The notes beneath the pieces are model-generated. The model was not told the DNA's origin, made no database searches, and saw nothing but the letters and a program-made list of their open reading frames with translations. The position numbers were made by a program, and so were the translations under genes. Positions 48,371 to 60,029 of a stretch of DNA of 64,000 nt are shown piece by piece. This stretch comes from Hemerocallis citrina. Its lineage: Eukaryota; Streptophyta; Magnoliopsida; Asparagales; Asphodelaceae. Where the stretch lies: positions 7,558,870-7,622,869 of the forward strand of contig CM030360.1 of assembly GCA_017893485.1 (NCBI GenBank). The letters are read 5' to 3'. Position 1 is the stretch's first letter. Each line of letters opens with the position of its first letter.

Positions 48371-50229
48371 CACGAAAGATTGGGGTGTCGTAGTCAGTGT
48401 TTCACAATTAATCAATAAACACTGGCCGACACAGTCACTATATTATTCACTACTCAAGTAATTCCCTTAAACCCCGGCTTGTTAAATATTTTATCAATAC
48501 AACAATACAATATGCAATTTAAGACATGAGATGAACAATAGTAACGATAGGAGGACAACAGGATGGTAAAATGAAATAGGACAATTAGAATGGTGACAAT
48601 AACTCATTAGGATCCTGCAATGCATCAAACATACATTAATTCATGCAATAGTACGATATAGGATAATAATCTATTAAAATCTGAATTATAAAATTCTGGA
48701 CAACAAGAGTAGTCTGTACAAAAATGTAGTTTTCTGCTGTTTTGGAAATCAAAAACTAAATCCGTCAGAAATTCTAAAAACTAGACTTCCACACGGTTCC
48801 AATGCATATTTAAAGTTCAAAATCCTACAACAGTAGCTAGGTCAATCACATTGTTCTTTACAGATTTTATGTTCAGGCAGAAATTCAAAATCATGTTATT
48901 TTATTTTTTAGAATCAGCAAAAACTCAAAATAAAATTCATTAAAAAAATTTCTAGACTGCCAAACATGTAAAGCAACAATATGAAAATTTTCAGAGTAAA
49001 ATTTATCATTTGATCAGCCTTTCACTGTTTAAACATGAAAGATACAAGAATCAAAAAAATCTGAAAGTAAAACACAGTTGTAGTAAAACGGGCATAACTT
49101 TTGCTACGCAACTCGAAATTTAAAAATTCAAGTTGTTCTGGAAACTAGAAAGATAAGGCTACAGTTCTCATTCAGAAAGTAATTCATTTTAAGATCATTT
49201 ACTATTTCAAAAATAGTAGTCAACATACATGCCAGCAAGTAGTAAACAGGTTCTGTGTAGTTTTCATGAAATAAATTAATTAGACTATATGGGTATCAAT
49301 TCTACTAGTCAATAAACTTTTCAATCAGCATGAAGGGTATAAAAACATGGTAATTTAGATTAAGAACACATACATATATCAATTTATCATCAATCAACCA
49401 TCAATCGATCAAACAACATACAACCTAGCAATTCTCTCTACAATAGTTTATTTGTGTGATAATTATATGAACAACCCTATTATTAATTCTACATGCACAC
49501 ATGAAAGATTCAATTTTTGGAGTTAAAAGTGGCATGATGTCAAGAATATCGGGGTTAGCTTGTGTAAACCCTCAATAGACCCAACGAAGAGATGAACAAA
49601 GTGTAATATGATAAACAAGGGATCTACTTGCAAGAATTTCAACAAAACTTGAATTTGATACAATTAACAATTCAAGAGGACGGTGACATGCCTTATAACC
49701 GGTGAAAACGAATACCAAGAATAATGGGATAAGGATCCCGAAGCAATGAACCCATGAACACACAAGCTAGCACGTGCAATAAATGTGCAAAAGAGATCCA
49801 AGCAACCACAGCAACACACAAATAAAGAGACAACATCAACAGTAAAAGAGACAACAAGAGTAGAGGCAAGGGGCGTCGGCGTCGCAGGTGGCGGCACGGC
49901 AGGGACAGGGCGGCACGACGGTGGCAGCACTCAGGCGGCGCTACAGTACAGGCATCGACAGAAAGGGAAGCAAGGGAAGGTCGGGGTTGGGGTTTGGTCA
50001 CTGTCAATGTCGAGGAGAGCGGAAGAGGAGGAGGTGGAGGGGGTTTGGCTGTGGCGGTGCTAGGGAGAGGTCGACGGGGGGTAGCTACGACGGGGGTCGC
50101 CGGAAATGGCCGGGGAAGGAAGTGCAGTAGTGGGTTTAGGGGATTTGGGCGGGATTTCAGTCGGGAGAGAGAGAACGACGAGGAGAGAGAATAAGCGGCT
50201 AGGGTTTTGAAATTGTGCAATTTTTAGGG

Positions 50230-50260
50230 TTTTCAGTAGAGTTGTATTTATATGGTACAA
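50230..50260 (-). promoter_or_regulatory. Predicted LTR promoter (TATA box)
   Basis: The inverse reads GTACCATATAAATACAACTC, a strong TATA context, followed about 40 bp later by a leader with AACCCTA. The orientation agrees with the LTR ends. Confidence 0.5.
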
Positions 50261-50914
50261 TTAGGGTATTGGGTTAAGGGTTTAGGATCCAATAATAACA
50301 GTTTTGGGTCAAGAACAATTGAATTTTGGTTTTAGGGTTCAATAAGAGACAGATCTAATCAGTAGGGTTCAAATAAAAATACCCACAATTAGATAGAAGA
50401 AAATAGGATCATCAAAATAGTTCAATCACGAAGAACGAAGAACTTCATGAACAAAAATTTAAATCCAAATAAATAAATGAACAATACAAATGAATAGAAT
50501 ATAAACTGGGCTTGAAAATAAATTTGAAATTCGCCAAGAAAATCAGATCCAGTACAATAATAAAATAATCCAATAGATGAATTTTAAATAGATAATCATG
50601 AAATGACAATTAATAATCATAATCATTATAGTAATAAAATTATACAATAAAATAGTATTTGGGTTTAACAATTTTATTAAAATAATCCAATAACAATAAT
50701 ACACTTGATTTTGGCTCAAATATAAATAGTCAATCAATAAGATATAGAAAATAAGATCAAAATACACTGTTATTCGAAATGAATAAAATTTTCAATTAGA
50801 AATCACTTTAATAAAAGATCCAAAAGAATTTAGCACAAAATAAATTTACAAAATATCAAATTATAGAAATTACACGGAAAAATACCTATTGTCGGGAATG
50901 GGGGTTACAGATGG

Positions 50915-51529
50915 CCTCGAGGTCGGTTGGCGATTCTGCCTTGGAGATCTCGAGAGCCACTATGGCGGTACGTCTTTATAGTTTCCTTATTGCATTGGTC
51001 TTTTCGGAGCGTTGCAGTAATCGTTTCTTTTTAGTGACTTCTTCTCTTTTCCTTCTTGCAGATTTCCTACCACTTTGGTAACTTGTTGAAGAGTGTGGTG
51101 GAGGAGAAGAAGGAGTTAAGAGTGGCAGCTGATAGAGCGAAGGGAGAGTAGTCGAAGGCTGCTAAGGAGTTGGAGGCATCGGAGCTGCAAAGGGAGGCAT
51201 AGGCTGTGCGGATTGCCGAGTTGGAGGCCGCATTGGCAAAGGAGAAAGAGCAAGCGGCCCGAGAGAGAGAGCATGTGGCCGGAGAGAGGGAGAGCATGGC
51301 AAAGGAGAGAGACGATGCAGTGAAGGAGGCGAAGGCTCAGGCAAAGGCATATCTGGCTATCAACATGGAGAAGGCATATGCTAGAGCCCTCAAGCACGTC
51401 GGTGAGCGAGTCCCCGATTTGGATAGCTCAGGGTACGCGCTGTACAATGTTGCCCCCTGTATGGAAGAGGAAGAGGAAGAGGATGTTGCGGCAGATCCTT
51501 CTACCGCGGTTGTCGAGACTTGTTGGTGA
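50915..51529 (+). pseudogene. Gypsy-type transposon protein, C-terminal coiled coil (continuation of 14357-16472)
   Basis: Directly after the GATGG duplication the sequence reads ALEISRATMAV, followed by an intron (about 50971-51061). Then comes HFGNLLKSVVEEKKELRVAA and a long Glu/Lys/Ala-rich coiled coil (IAELEAALAKEKEQAARERE), an AYARALKHVGERVPDLDSSG motif, and an acidic tail. Two in-frame TAGs lie near 51151 and 51202. The strand and position fit the downstream half of the PF04195-like gene cut at 16472. Conserved placement of the H-V-G and acidic-tail segments is also seen in the minus-strand copy near 57.2-57.3 kb. Confidence 0.68.
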
Positions 51530-53005
51530 CAAGCCCCCCTCTCCTGTGGTGCCGTCGACCGAGGTGGATCCTTGACTCTTCTGTTCTTCTTTCTACCTCT
51601 TGTCTTAGTTTTTGTTTTTGTATTAGTGCCTAATAATGGACTGACCACTGCTTAATGTATTGTCTTTTTATCGCAATGAAAACTTCTTTGATGTTTTGCA
51701 ACTTGCGTTGAGCTCGAGCGCTTGAGTCTTTCATAACTTGTGTTGAATTTAGGCATTTGATTTTTTGTCTGTTCTGTGACCCTAGTTGTACTGTCGTAGT
51801 AATCCATTGCTTTTTGCTATTAACAGGTCGTCATGTATGTTGGGAGAGACCCTCGTGATAGCGAGATTGCCTGTCTCCACATAAAGCTCCGCGTGGTAGA
51901 GCTGGGACTTTCTTACTCACAAGAGAAGCTCCCCAGAGCATAAGTAGAGCTTGGCCATTTAAAAAAAGTGTTGATCCGAAGGGTATTGAAAATAGGCATA
52001 GGAGATACCTTTGGCTGGAGTGGAGGATTATCCTTATGATAGTGGGATTCGCGTCGCTAAGGCAACAGTTGGGAGGAGCTCGAAAGTAAATTCTCTTCGT
52101 TGTTCTTTGCTCGCGGATACCACAGAAATGGACAAGTTGAAGAATGTAATACTTGAGAAAACCTTAGAAGTGGCTCAACTGAAGAAAATAGTTCCCGAGC
52201 TTTTGGGGGAGACCCGCCGTGGTGGTTCGGCATGCACGAGTACGTTTTGCTGGAAGGTTCGGGTGAAGGACTCCCAACTCAAGGAGATGCTTGTTGAACA
52301 GGAAGTGGAAATTCATCGGCTGAAGCGGCTCCCTAAGGGGCTTAAGACGAGAAGTAATTCCTGCTCCCGTGACGACATAAATAAGGGGAGGTCATTTCAC
52401 GAGCTAGCTTTGCGCCTGTACGAGACCTCGAGGAATCCAGGAGATTCCCAGAGTAGGGTGGTCGATTCGTCTAGTGTTGCCTCTGTTGAAGAGGCTAGGC
52501 GCATTGATGGTTGCATGGCTCGTACACAGTAAGCGGGCTTGGGGTTTCCTACTGATCAGTCAAGGAAGCGGAGCGGTGCTCTTCTGCCCCAAGGGGGGCA
52601 CAAGCCGCGCATCTATTTTAATAGAAATATCCATTTGCCAGGAGGAGGTAAAGATGACTTCGAGGGAGATGTATAATCTTATAGAGACTTGTAATCTTGT
52701 AAGAGATCTTGTAAAGACATATTCTCCAATTACACTTGTAATAAGATGTTAATGTGAAATGAAAATCTTCTAAATGTTCATGCTTTGTCTCTTTGAATTA
52801 CATCTTTTGTGTTTGGGGTTTGTTTTGGAATCACTCGAGTGGCGAGCCCAGCTCCGCATTCTTGCTCGGGGGAAATAGGGTAGTGCGGCCCTGTGAACCA
52901 TGAATGGACTACGAACAAGGTAACGACGAGTTTTGGGAGCATTTGAATGGCGAGCTGCACTCTGCGTACTTGCTGCTTTATGGAAAGCCTTTATTACATG
53001 ATGTG
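51530..53005 (+). other. Downstream part of the gypsy-like element, mostly uninterpretable
   Basis: It includes an open stretch at 52011-52532 encoding a charged, coiled-coil-like segment (MDKLKNVILEKTLEVAQLKK). I cannot assign it to a family. AT-rich 3'-UTR-like sequence follows, with TTGTAATAAGATGTTAATGTG near 52735. No LTR end was found. Confidence 0.45.
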
Positions 53006-53013
53006 GCCGTTAT

Positions 53014-53683
53014 CAGTGGCGGAGCCAGGATTTTAATCCAGCGGGAGCGAAATCATAAAAATCACAAATTTAGAATAGTCTTTAAACATCCACATCACAA
53101 TTTCTAATATTATAATGGGAGAGTTGGAGTTGTCATTTGTCAACATACAAACCCGTGCATTTCACGTGCAAAACAATTTTATAATATGTTTTTAGCACTA
53201 AACATACACATATGTTACACGTACAATTCAAATTTTACTTATAAAAACGTGCATTGCACGTATAAATTGTAGTTTTTTCTTCAAAATATTTTTTTCCAAT
53301 TACGTGCAACGCATGTTCAACTCTAAAATTATTTCTTCACACGTACATCACATGTGAAAATCCTCCAACTCTTATGAAAACGTGCATCGCACATGAAAAA
53401 TACTAGTATACATAGGATTCGCACGTGAAAAATACTAGTATACATCGCACGTGAAAAATACTAGTAGGTTTTGCCCCGAGCTCCAGTTTCCGGAGAGGCC
53501 GTCCATGGTGCAGTTCCTTAAGTGAATGAGAGGAGCGTGGGTTTGGGGCATTGGGCCAGGAAGGGGAGTGATTTGGGCTGAGTGAAGGGGAGCAGAATTT
53601 TTTAAGTACTGGGCTTTTTAAAGAGCTGACGAAATTCAGGGGGAGCGGCTGCTCCCCCTGGGCCTTCACTCTATCCGCCCCTG
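53014..53683. mobile_element. 670-bp hAT-type element containing Helitron-type sequence
   Basis: Ends CAGTGGCGGAGCCAGG and, inverted, CAGGGGCGGATAGAG, flanked by the perfect 8-bp duplication GCCGTTAT (53006-53013 and 53684-53691). It has no transposase. The central half (about 53103-53464) is related to the mini-Helitrons. Confidence 0.9.
53103..53464 (+). mobile_element. Mini-Helitron with three tandem 3' ends, inside the hAT element
   Basis: It starts TCTAATATTATAATGGGAGA and ends with three successive Helitron-like termini: CGTGCATCGCACATGAAAAA then TACTAG (to 53406); CGCACGTGAAAAATACTAG (to 53438); and CGCACGTGAAAAATACTAG (to 53464). Several CGTGCATxxCACGTG words occur internally. Confidence 0.7.
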
Positions 53684-53720
53684 GCCGTTATAATTGTTGA
53701 CCCATATCACATGTTTGAAC

Positions 53721-55212
53721 TGTTAGGTTTCGATGGTAATCACAGATTAAATACACAGCCGGAAAAATTACAAAAATATCGAAACTTAGCCATAGACACA
53801 TGCGAAAACCATAAATCGTGTTTAGGAGTTATACCTTAAAGATGGATCTGTTGTCTCCACAGTATGCCGATCACAGCACTGCAATATTGAGGTGCCTCTA
53901 TGGTATCCGCACGAACGGAACGAAAAATGGCTCTTCCTCATACCGCAGTGCTAGCTACGAGAAGGGGATGTTCCTCCTCACGATATCTCTCTCACACTTT
54001 TTGTGACCGCTGGGGTTTTTCACGTGTGTCTTTTCCCCAGATACATATTATATAGAGAGGTGAAAAAACCAACCCTAAAAGAGTAAAGAGGTTGTTGGGC
54101 TCACAATCTGACCTGGGTTAGGTTCGTGTGTGGGTCTTCCAACTTTATTTGGTCCATTTAATCTAATTAATTACCCAACCATGTCAGGAATCCAAGTCTT
54201 ACTAGGATTCCCGATTAAATTCACCTCAAGGATTTAAATCTCAATTTTGATTCATTCTAAGTTTGTGACCCTGTAGGTTCCCATTACGTTGATAGTAAAA
54301 CTAAAATCATATTCGAGTATTACAAACAGTGAGCAGTATCTAGCAATACATCACTGCTATTCAAGTAACGGGAAGGTTAGTGATTTGACATAACATATCC
54401 ATGACCACTGTTATAATTTAGTCTAGTCTCTTTATCCAGATATCTTAATTGACCACAAAGCATAGAGCGTGTCACCCTTGTATAGTTCAATCTTTGGTTT
54501 CTTGATGTCCGAGTAGACTTACTAAAACAAATGAGATCAATCTCTCATATTGACTCATTTGAGCACGATCATGTATTTTGCAGTCTCACTCAATCAAGAG
54601 ACTCATAGATATAACTCCTGTTATGTAAGAGGGACAAATCCTACCTAAGTCATTCACATCCCTTCGCATAATTTGTAGTATATCCAATAGTCAGCTTTAA
54701 AATCACATTATTACAGGCAATGTTTGACGACAATAAAATATATATAACTTCTCAGGTAGGGAACCATAGTGACTTCAAGTCAAAGGACTACGTACACCAT
54801 GGTCACTGTAAGAACCACTTATGACACCCACGTAACGATCCATGCAGCGTTCTCATGGTGGGTCAGTCCAGTAATTATTACTCTAATATGTACTCATATG
54901 AAGACTTGATATCTCATATCTATGACTCGTGAGAATGGTCACCAGTCTACGCATACACTAGTGTATATGTATTATCGTTGTCCTAATTCATAATAAAACT
55001 CGACTAGGGACATTTAAGAATAGTGTTCTTATTTCAGCCAATAGGATCTCACAATCAAGTCATGCACTTGATATCTCATGACATTGAACTTACTATTCTA
55101 AAGACTTCATTATGTTCATTTAATTCACAATAAATAACGCAATAAATGAAATGCCTAAATATGAAATAAATTTCATGATACAATATAAACTAGTAATGTC
55201 CATACACCAACA
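53721..55212 (-). mobile_element. ~1.5-kb copia-type solo LTR
   Basis: Read on the minus strand it starts TGTTGGTGTATGGACATTAC and ends CGAAACCTAACA. It has a TATA box CTCTATATAATATG (inverse, near 54045). The size and ends fit large copia LTRs. No matching 5-bp duplication was found, so its ends or its solo status may have been altered by rearrangement. Confidence 0.6.
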
Positions 55213-55329
55213 GACAGGGCCCAGCCCCTTAGTGCCTCTTGCTTGGTCGCACGGAGAGTCGAACCCCGAATAGTGCAGGACCTCTGAAATCTAATCAATA
55301 ACCGACAGGACACGGAGGACAAATGCCAC

Positions 55330-56890
55330 ATCATTGAGTTCAACCTGCTCCAAGAATGGGGATGGCCATTCAGGTTGGCAATCGAATCGAAGTAACCCCT
55401 CTCAGCACGGGCGAGAAAAGGAGTAATCCGCTCCCCCGGGATCAGCGAGCCCCTAAAGGCAACGAGGAGGAAGGGGGCCACGTAACCAGAGCCGAATTCC
55501 GGGAACTCCAGAATGAGGTTCTCCAATGTAATGCCCTATCCCAAACTCAGACAATTTATATAATTTATCAGACAAATTATTTATTATTTAGTACAACTTC
55601 CCACCACAGGCAGCCTCTCAAAAGGTGGTTAACCAGATTGGTGCCTTTCATTCACCGTGCCAACCCCCACTCCCCCCCCCCCCCCCTCACAAATTAATTA
55701 CAACTTTGACATTGATTAATATTTTTACCAATCTACCATTCAACTTATATTATTTATTAATATATACTACTATATTATATATTACAAATTACGGGGTGTT
55801 ACATACACCCTCCTTTAGAAATCAGCGTCCTAGCTGTACAGTACCCCGATTCTACGTGTTGTCCAGTCCTCTAGCCCACCTCAGTGGATTTACCTAGCAA
55901 CTTGACCCAACCCCGCTCCTTCTCAGGCATACTAACCAGTACATCTGCTAGCTCCATCTCAGGCATAACCACCACTCTATACCCACACTCGGTGTCAAAA
56001 GTCGGCTCTGATACCATTTGTAATGCCCCTGCCCCAGACTCAGACAATTTATACAATTTATCAGACAAATTATTTATTATTTAGTACAACTGCCCACCAC
56101 AGGCTGCCTCTCAAAAGGTGGTTAAACGGATTGGTGCCTTTTATTCACCGTTCCACCCCTCGCAAATTAATTACAACTTTGCCATTGATTAATATTTTTA
56201 CCAATCTACCATTCAACTTATATTATTTATTAATATATACTACTATATTATATATTAGAAATTACGGGGTGTTACATCTAAGCCCTCCGAGGTGGCACCA
56301 AAAATGACCGTCAACTAGATAAACCGCATCTCATTCTATCCGACAATGAGGAGTCCTACAGGTCTTCCCGATCCGAGGGAAGCGAAGACTTGGTGATGAA
56401 TTTGCTTTGGAAAATGGAGGACCGGCTTGCTCAGATAGGGAAGACGAACGACAGTCTAACAGGGGTTACCGACCCGTCCGACCCCCCCCTTTTTAGCATT
56501 AGTCCTCGACGTGCCCGTCCCGAGGAGCTTCAAGCACCCCATCTTCGAAATATACAATGGCAAGTCAGATCCGACTGATCATATTGAGAGTTTTAAAACT
56601 CTCATGATGATTCACAGCACCTCTGACACCCTCCTTCATAGGACCTTCCCTGGCACGCTGTGAGGTTCGACAAGGGAGTGGTACTCTCAGCTCGCACCAG
56701 GCTCCATCTACTCTTTTGACCAGCGCGTGGAAAGTTTTCTTACTCATTTCGTGACTAGTTGTAAAGCTAAGAAGACGAGTGCTTTGCTGTTGGATCTAAA
56801 GCAGAAGGACGTAGAAGGTGTCTCGGATGCGAGAAGGCTCAGCTCACCGCTCACCCCTCGGCTTGGTAATCCATGTCACGCACAGACCCC
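55330..56890 (+). pseudogene. Gypsy-type gag remnant, interrupted by a TRIM
   Basis: Before the TRIM, the + strand encodes HVTRAEFRELQNEVLQ. After it, SKPSEVAPKMTV follows in frame, then VPRSFKHPIFEIYNGKSDPT and DHIESFKTLMMIHSTSDTLL, then EWYSQLAPGSIYSFDQRVES and FLTHFVTSCKAKKTSALLL. This is the retrotransposon gag domain of plant gypsy elements (the Y-N-G-x-x-D-P and W-Y-x-x-L-x-x-G-S-I segments). Stops near 56316, 56391 and 56661 and frame changes are present. A C-run near 56907-56919 ends the readable part. Confidence 0.75.
55527..56276 (-). mobile_element. TRIM (miniature LTR retrotransposon) 1
   Basis: Two direct LTRs (55527-55803 and 56019-56276) start TGTAATGCCC and end GGGGTGTTACA. 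The internal region is only about 215 bp. In minus orientation the initiator-methionine primer site TGGTATCAGAGCC (56004-56016) follows the 56.2-kb LTR, and a purine tract AAAGGAGGGTGT abuts the 55.8-kb LTR. Flanks TCCAA (55522-55526) and TCTAA (56277-56281) match at four of five bases. The upper LTR carries a C-run (about 55672-55686). No coding capacity. Confidence 0.88.
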
Positions 56891-57060
56891 TTTTGAATCG
56901 TACCCCCCCCCCCCCCAGCGCGATACTCTGAGTCATTTGCAAATTACAGAAACCCGACACAAAATTTCAAAAAAAAGAAGTTCATTTCAAAAGGATTTTT
57001 TTCATTACGAAGAAATGATAACAATAGGAGATAGTGTTAGACCGCAATAGGGCGTAGACA
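56891..57060. other. Junction between gag remnant and antisense ORF
   Basis: A poly-C run (56907-56919) and AT-rich sequence. No features beyond this. Confidence 0.4.
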
Positions 57061-57069
57061 AAAATAAAA

Positions 57070-58211
57070 AGCCTAAAACCTACTACTTGGAAGAAGAAGG
57101 CCCTTGTCCGACGGCGATGTTAAGGAAAGCGGGTTCGACGGGAGTGGCAGAGGTGACGGGCTCATGGGCTGCCAAACACCCTCCCCCCGAAGGCTCTCTG
57201 ACTGGCTAAGCTGGCTTGTACAGCTTCATCTTGGAGGAAAAGCCTAAGAGGTCGAGATTTTGGTACTTGGCTCCGATATGCTTGAGGGCACAGTTATAAC
57301 CTTCATCCTGACCTTGGATGATACGATTGAGGGCTTCGTCATGTTCATGAGCTATCTACTTCTCTTTCACTAGCCATGTCACCTTTTCCTCAGCCAACTC
57401 CACCTTCACCTTTGACAGCTCTTCCCGAGCCTACCTCTCTTTCTCCATATCCGCCTTCAGCTCATTCATCGTCTACCAAAGATCATCGTTCTGACCCATA
57501 ATCTCCTTCTGACCTGCCACAGCTAATAGAGCCTGCTGAAGGAGCGCCTCGCGCCTCTGCCATAGTTCGGCCCCGTGAATGGCTTCCTACAAGAAACAGG
57601 AAGTATGCTTTAGCGAAATGGAATAAAAGAAAAGGGGAGGAGATCACAAGGTTTCGGCAATAAACAAATGCACTTACTAGAATTGCAAACCGTTCCCAAC
57701 TGACGTAAACATCCTCCTCTGACTTTCTTCAGAGCTGCCCGATCACGGGGAGTGGCGAGGGTATCAACCACCTGCATGCGTTGAGACGTTCCGCCAACAA
57801 GTCTGCCTCGATTATGGACCAAGAAGGCACCCACATCTTCACCGCTAAAGGTGGTTTTGAAGGGACTACGGCAATCTTCGACGATGAGGTGAGAGGCTTC
57901 GGAGCCTCCTGTTTCACCAATGGCTCAGCCACCTTAGCGGCGTCGAAGGATTTCTTCCTCTTTTTCAGCTCGTTATGCCTCGAGGGAGTATGACTCTTAT
58001 GCGCCTTCGCCTTCAGGGTCGCACGCCTCTTCTTCAGCATCTCGTCGGCACCATACTCGAATAAAGAAAGAAGGCAAGGCAAGGAAGATAAGAGTAAGAA
58101 GGGCAAGCTGAAGTGAAAGTGAGGCAAAGAAGGGGAAATGAAAGTAAGGATGGAAGGTATATTTAAGGGAAAGAAGGTGCATCGATTATTGCACCTAACA
58201 TGTGACATCAC
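57070..58211 (-). pseudogene. Antisense coiled-coil ORF, related to the gypsy-type transposon protein C-terminus
   Basis: The inverse reads a Lys-rich start (MLKKRRATLKAKAHKSHTPS, near 58050). It then has KMWVPSWSIIEADLLAERL, an intron-like gap, AIHGAELWQRREALLQQALL, a Glu/Lys coiled coil, and GYNCALKHIGAKYQNLDLLG near 57310-57240. The last segment parallels AYARALKHVGERVPDLDSSG at 51375-51430 on the plus strand. Stops are present. It converges on the plus-strand gag remnant, as antisense extra ORFs do in some plant gypsy (Tat-type) elements; that link is an inference. Confidence 0.55.
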
Positions 58212-58254
58212 ACATGAACATACATGTGAGGAGCATGTGAACGGTCCTTAAAAA

Positions 58255-58492
58255 TTTGGCTCGCGCATCATGCCTCGACCATCGGCATGGTGTTCTACAT
58301 CACACACAAATTTATTCACAAATTGACTTGCACCTTGTGCCTCGACCATCGGCATGGTATTCTGGGTCACACGCAAATTTTCTCACAAACTGGCGCATGC
58401 CTTGTGCCTCGACCCTCGACATGGTATTCCGGATCAGTCGCGAATTTCCTCAAAAATTGTCTTGGTACTTGTGCCTCGATTCTCGGCATGGT
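58255..58492 (+). repeat. 67-bp tandem repeat, first part (about 3.5 units)
   Basis: Units contain TTGTGCCTCGACCCTCGGCA, ATGGTATTCCG, and CAAATTTTCTCACAAACTGG. The array is interrupted inside the word CATGGT|ATTCC by a TRIM and resumes at 59654. Confidence 0.88.
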
Positions 58493-58517
58493 CGTGATAC
58501 CTCGTAATTTCTAAAGG

Positions 58518-58518
<1 letters not shown>

Positions 58519-58575
<57 letters not shown>
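58519..58575. repeat. (TA)n microsatellite in TRIM LTR
   Basis: About 57 bp of TA repeats in the upstream LTR. The downstream LTR has only a short TA run, so the expansion followed insertion. Confidence 0.92.
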
Positions 58576-58580
<5 letters not shown>

Positions 58581-59329
58581 AATAAAAGTAGGAGAGAGAA
58601 AGGGGGGCACCGGTTGAGTTGAAAACAACAGGGGGCTGTGTTGCGAGTGACGTCAGCATGACGTCACCGAGGGGGGGTCCCACCCGGTTTGAAGATGAGA
58701 AAGACAGCGGGCTGTCTTTGGTACTGATGGCGTGTGCATGGGGCCCACAAGGCTCTACTGTGTACATGGGATTGGAAGAGATTTGATTTGAGATAGTCCC
58801 ATATCGGGATTGATACTAGATTAAATAATAATAAATAATTTTGCCTATAATCAAGAGTCACCTAATTGGTTAACCACCTTTTGAGAGGCAGCCTGTGGTG
58901 GGCAGTTGTACTATAAATAATACTAATAAATTAATAAATTGTCTGAGTATTGGGGCGGGGCGTTAGAAATGGTATCAGAGCCGACTTTCAACACCGATTG
59001 TGGAGAGGTATGCCTGGCTGAGGTCAGTACACTGGAAGAAAGACCAGGAGTGCAGTACGCTAGCAGGATGGCTAAGGTCAGTACGCTAGCAGGATACTCC
59101 ACTCCACATCGGCTAGAAAGGAGGATCCGGCACTAGATTGTATGCCCCGTACTCAGTGAGGACGCTGATTTCTAAAGTGGGGGTGTATGTAGTACCCCGT
59201 AATTTCTAAAGGATATAATATATATATATAATAATAATAATAAAAGTAGGAGAGAGAAAAGGGGGGCACCGGTTGATTTGAAAACAGCAGGGGGCTGTGT
59301 TGCGGGTGACGTCAGCGTGACGTCACCGC

Positions 59330-59358
59330 GGGGGGGGGGGGGGGGGGGGGGGGGGGGG
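59330..59358 (+). repeat. Poly-G tract in TRIM LTR
   Basis: About 28 consecutive G, where the sister LTR has only seven (near 58671). Such tracts are prone to assembly or polymerase error, so its length should not be trusted. Confidence 0.85.
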
Positions 59359-59653
59359 TCCCACCCAGTTTGAAGATGAGAAAGACAGCGGGCTATCTTT
59401 GGTACTGATGGCATGTGCATGGGGGCCCACAAGGCTCTACTGTGTATATAGGATTGGAAGAGATGTGATTTGAGATAGTCCCATATCGGGATTGATACTA
59501 GATTAAATAATAATAAATAATAATCCTATGATCAAACGTCACCTAATTGGTTAACCACCTTTTGAGAGGCAGTCTGTGGTGGATAGTTGTACTATAAATA
59601 ATACTAATAAATTAATGAATTGTCTAAGTATTGGGGCAGGGCGTTACAATGGT

Positions 59654-59795
59654 ATTCCGAGTAACTCGCAAATCTCCTCACAAATTGGCTCGCGACTTGT
59701 GCCTCGACCCTCGGCATGGTATTTCAGATCACTCGCGAATTCCTTCACACATTGGTTTGCGCCATCGGGCCTCATCCCTTCGTTTATTGTGTCGG
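59654..59795 (+). repeat. 67-bp tandem repeat, second part (about 2 units)
   Basis: Continuation of the array at 58255-58492, joined to it by the ATGGT duplication around the TRIM. Confidence 0.86.
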
Positions 59796-59967
59796 GTAGT
59801 TTTCATGTACTCGCGCAATGGCCAAAACATGCACAAATACTTTTCTTATCATGACATAAAAATTACACCTCGAAATTACAATCGCATGATTACATGACCG
59901 CCCTGAGGGACGCACGCCTAGTCACGACGAACCCGAACCGGGGACCCCTTGAATACTAGTGATGCTA

Positions 59968-59985
59968 TGTAACATCCCGTGTTAA

Positions 59986-60029
<44 letters not shown>

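Larger units (their letters stand above)
48167..50909 (-). mobile_element. 5' portion of the giant LTR (minus orientation)
   Basis: It contains a TATA-like ATATAAATAC (inverse, about 50250) and then a leader with AACCCTAGCCGC. A proline/arginine-rich stretch follows (about 50220-49690, inverse) that is GC-rich and open but not conserved protein. Two blocks match the right-edge copy: GGGATCCTTATCCCATTATT (inverse, near 49730) and GAGGGTTTACACAAGCTAAC (inverse, near 49575). A ~10-bp GTTCACGAGT tandem repeat lies at about 48290-48370. Confidence 0.65.
58493..59648 (+). mobile_element. TRIM (miniature LTR retrotransposon) 2
   Basis: LTRs 58493-58967 and 59188-59648 flank a 220-bp interior. The primer site TGGTATCAGAGCC (58970-58982) follows LTR 1. 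The purine tract AAAGTGGGGGTG (59174-59185) precedes LTR 2, which starts TGTAGTACCCCG. The target duplication is ATGGT (58488-58492 and 59649-59653). LTR 1 begins CG and ends GA instead of TG and CA. It shares AGGCAGCCTGTGGTGGGCAG and the GAGCCGACTTT primer-site flank with TRIM 1, so they are one family. There is no coding capacity. Confidence 0.9.

Noticed and set aside
49690..50260. 175-residue and 66-residue minus-strand ORFs rich in Pro, Arg, Ser and Leu
   Set aside because: They lie in the LTR leader, are low in complexity, and match no protein family; treated as non-coding leader.
53695..55217. Target duplication for the 1.5-kb solo LTR
   Set aside because: Flanking 5-mers (TGAAC or ATAAT on the left, GACAG on the right) do not match under either possible left border.
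59330..59358. Poly-G run as a functional G-quadruplex
   Set aside because: The sister LTR has only seven G at this place; a homopolymer expansion or assembly artefact is more likely.
58255..59795. Regular 67-bp units that could suggest a CRISPR-like array
   Set aside because: Units are contiguous and similar throughout, with no repeat-spacer pattern; the genome is plant nuclear, and the gap is a TRIM.
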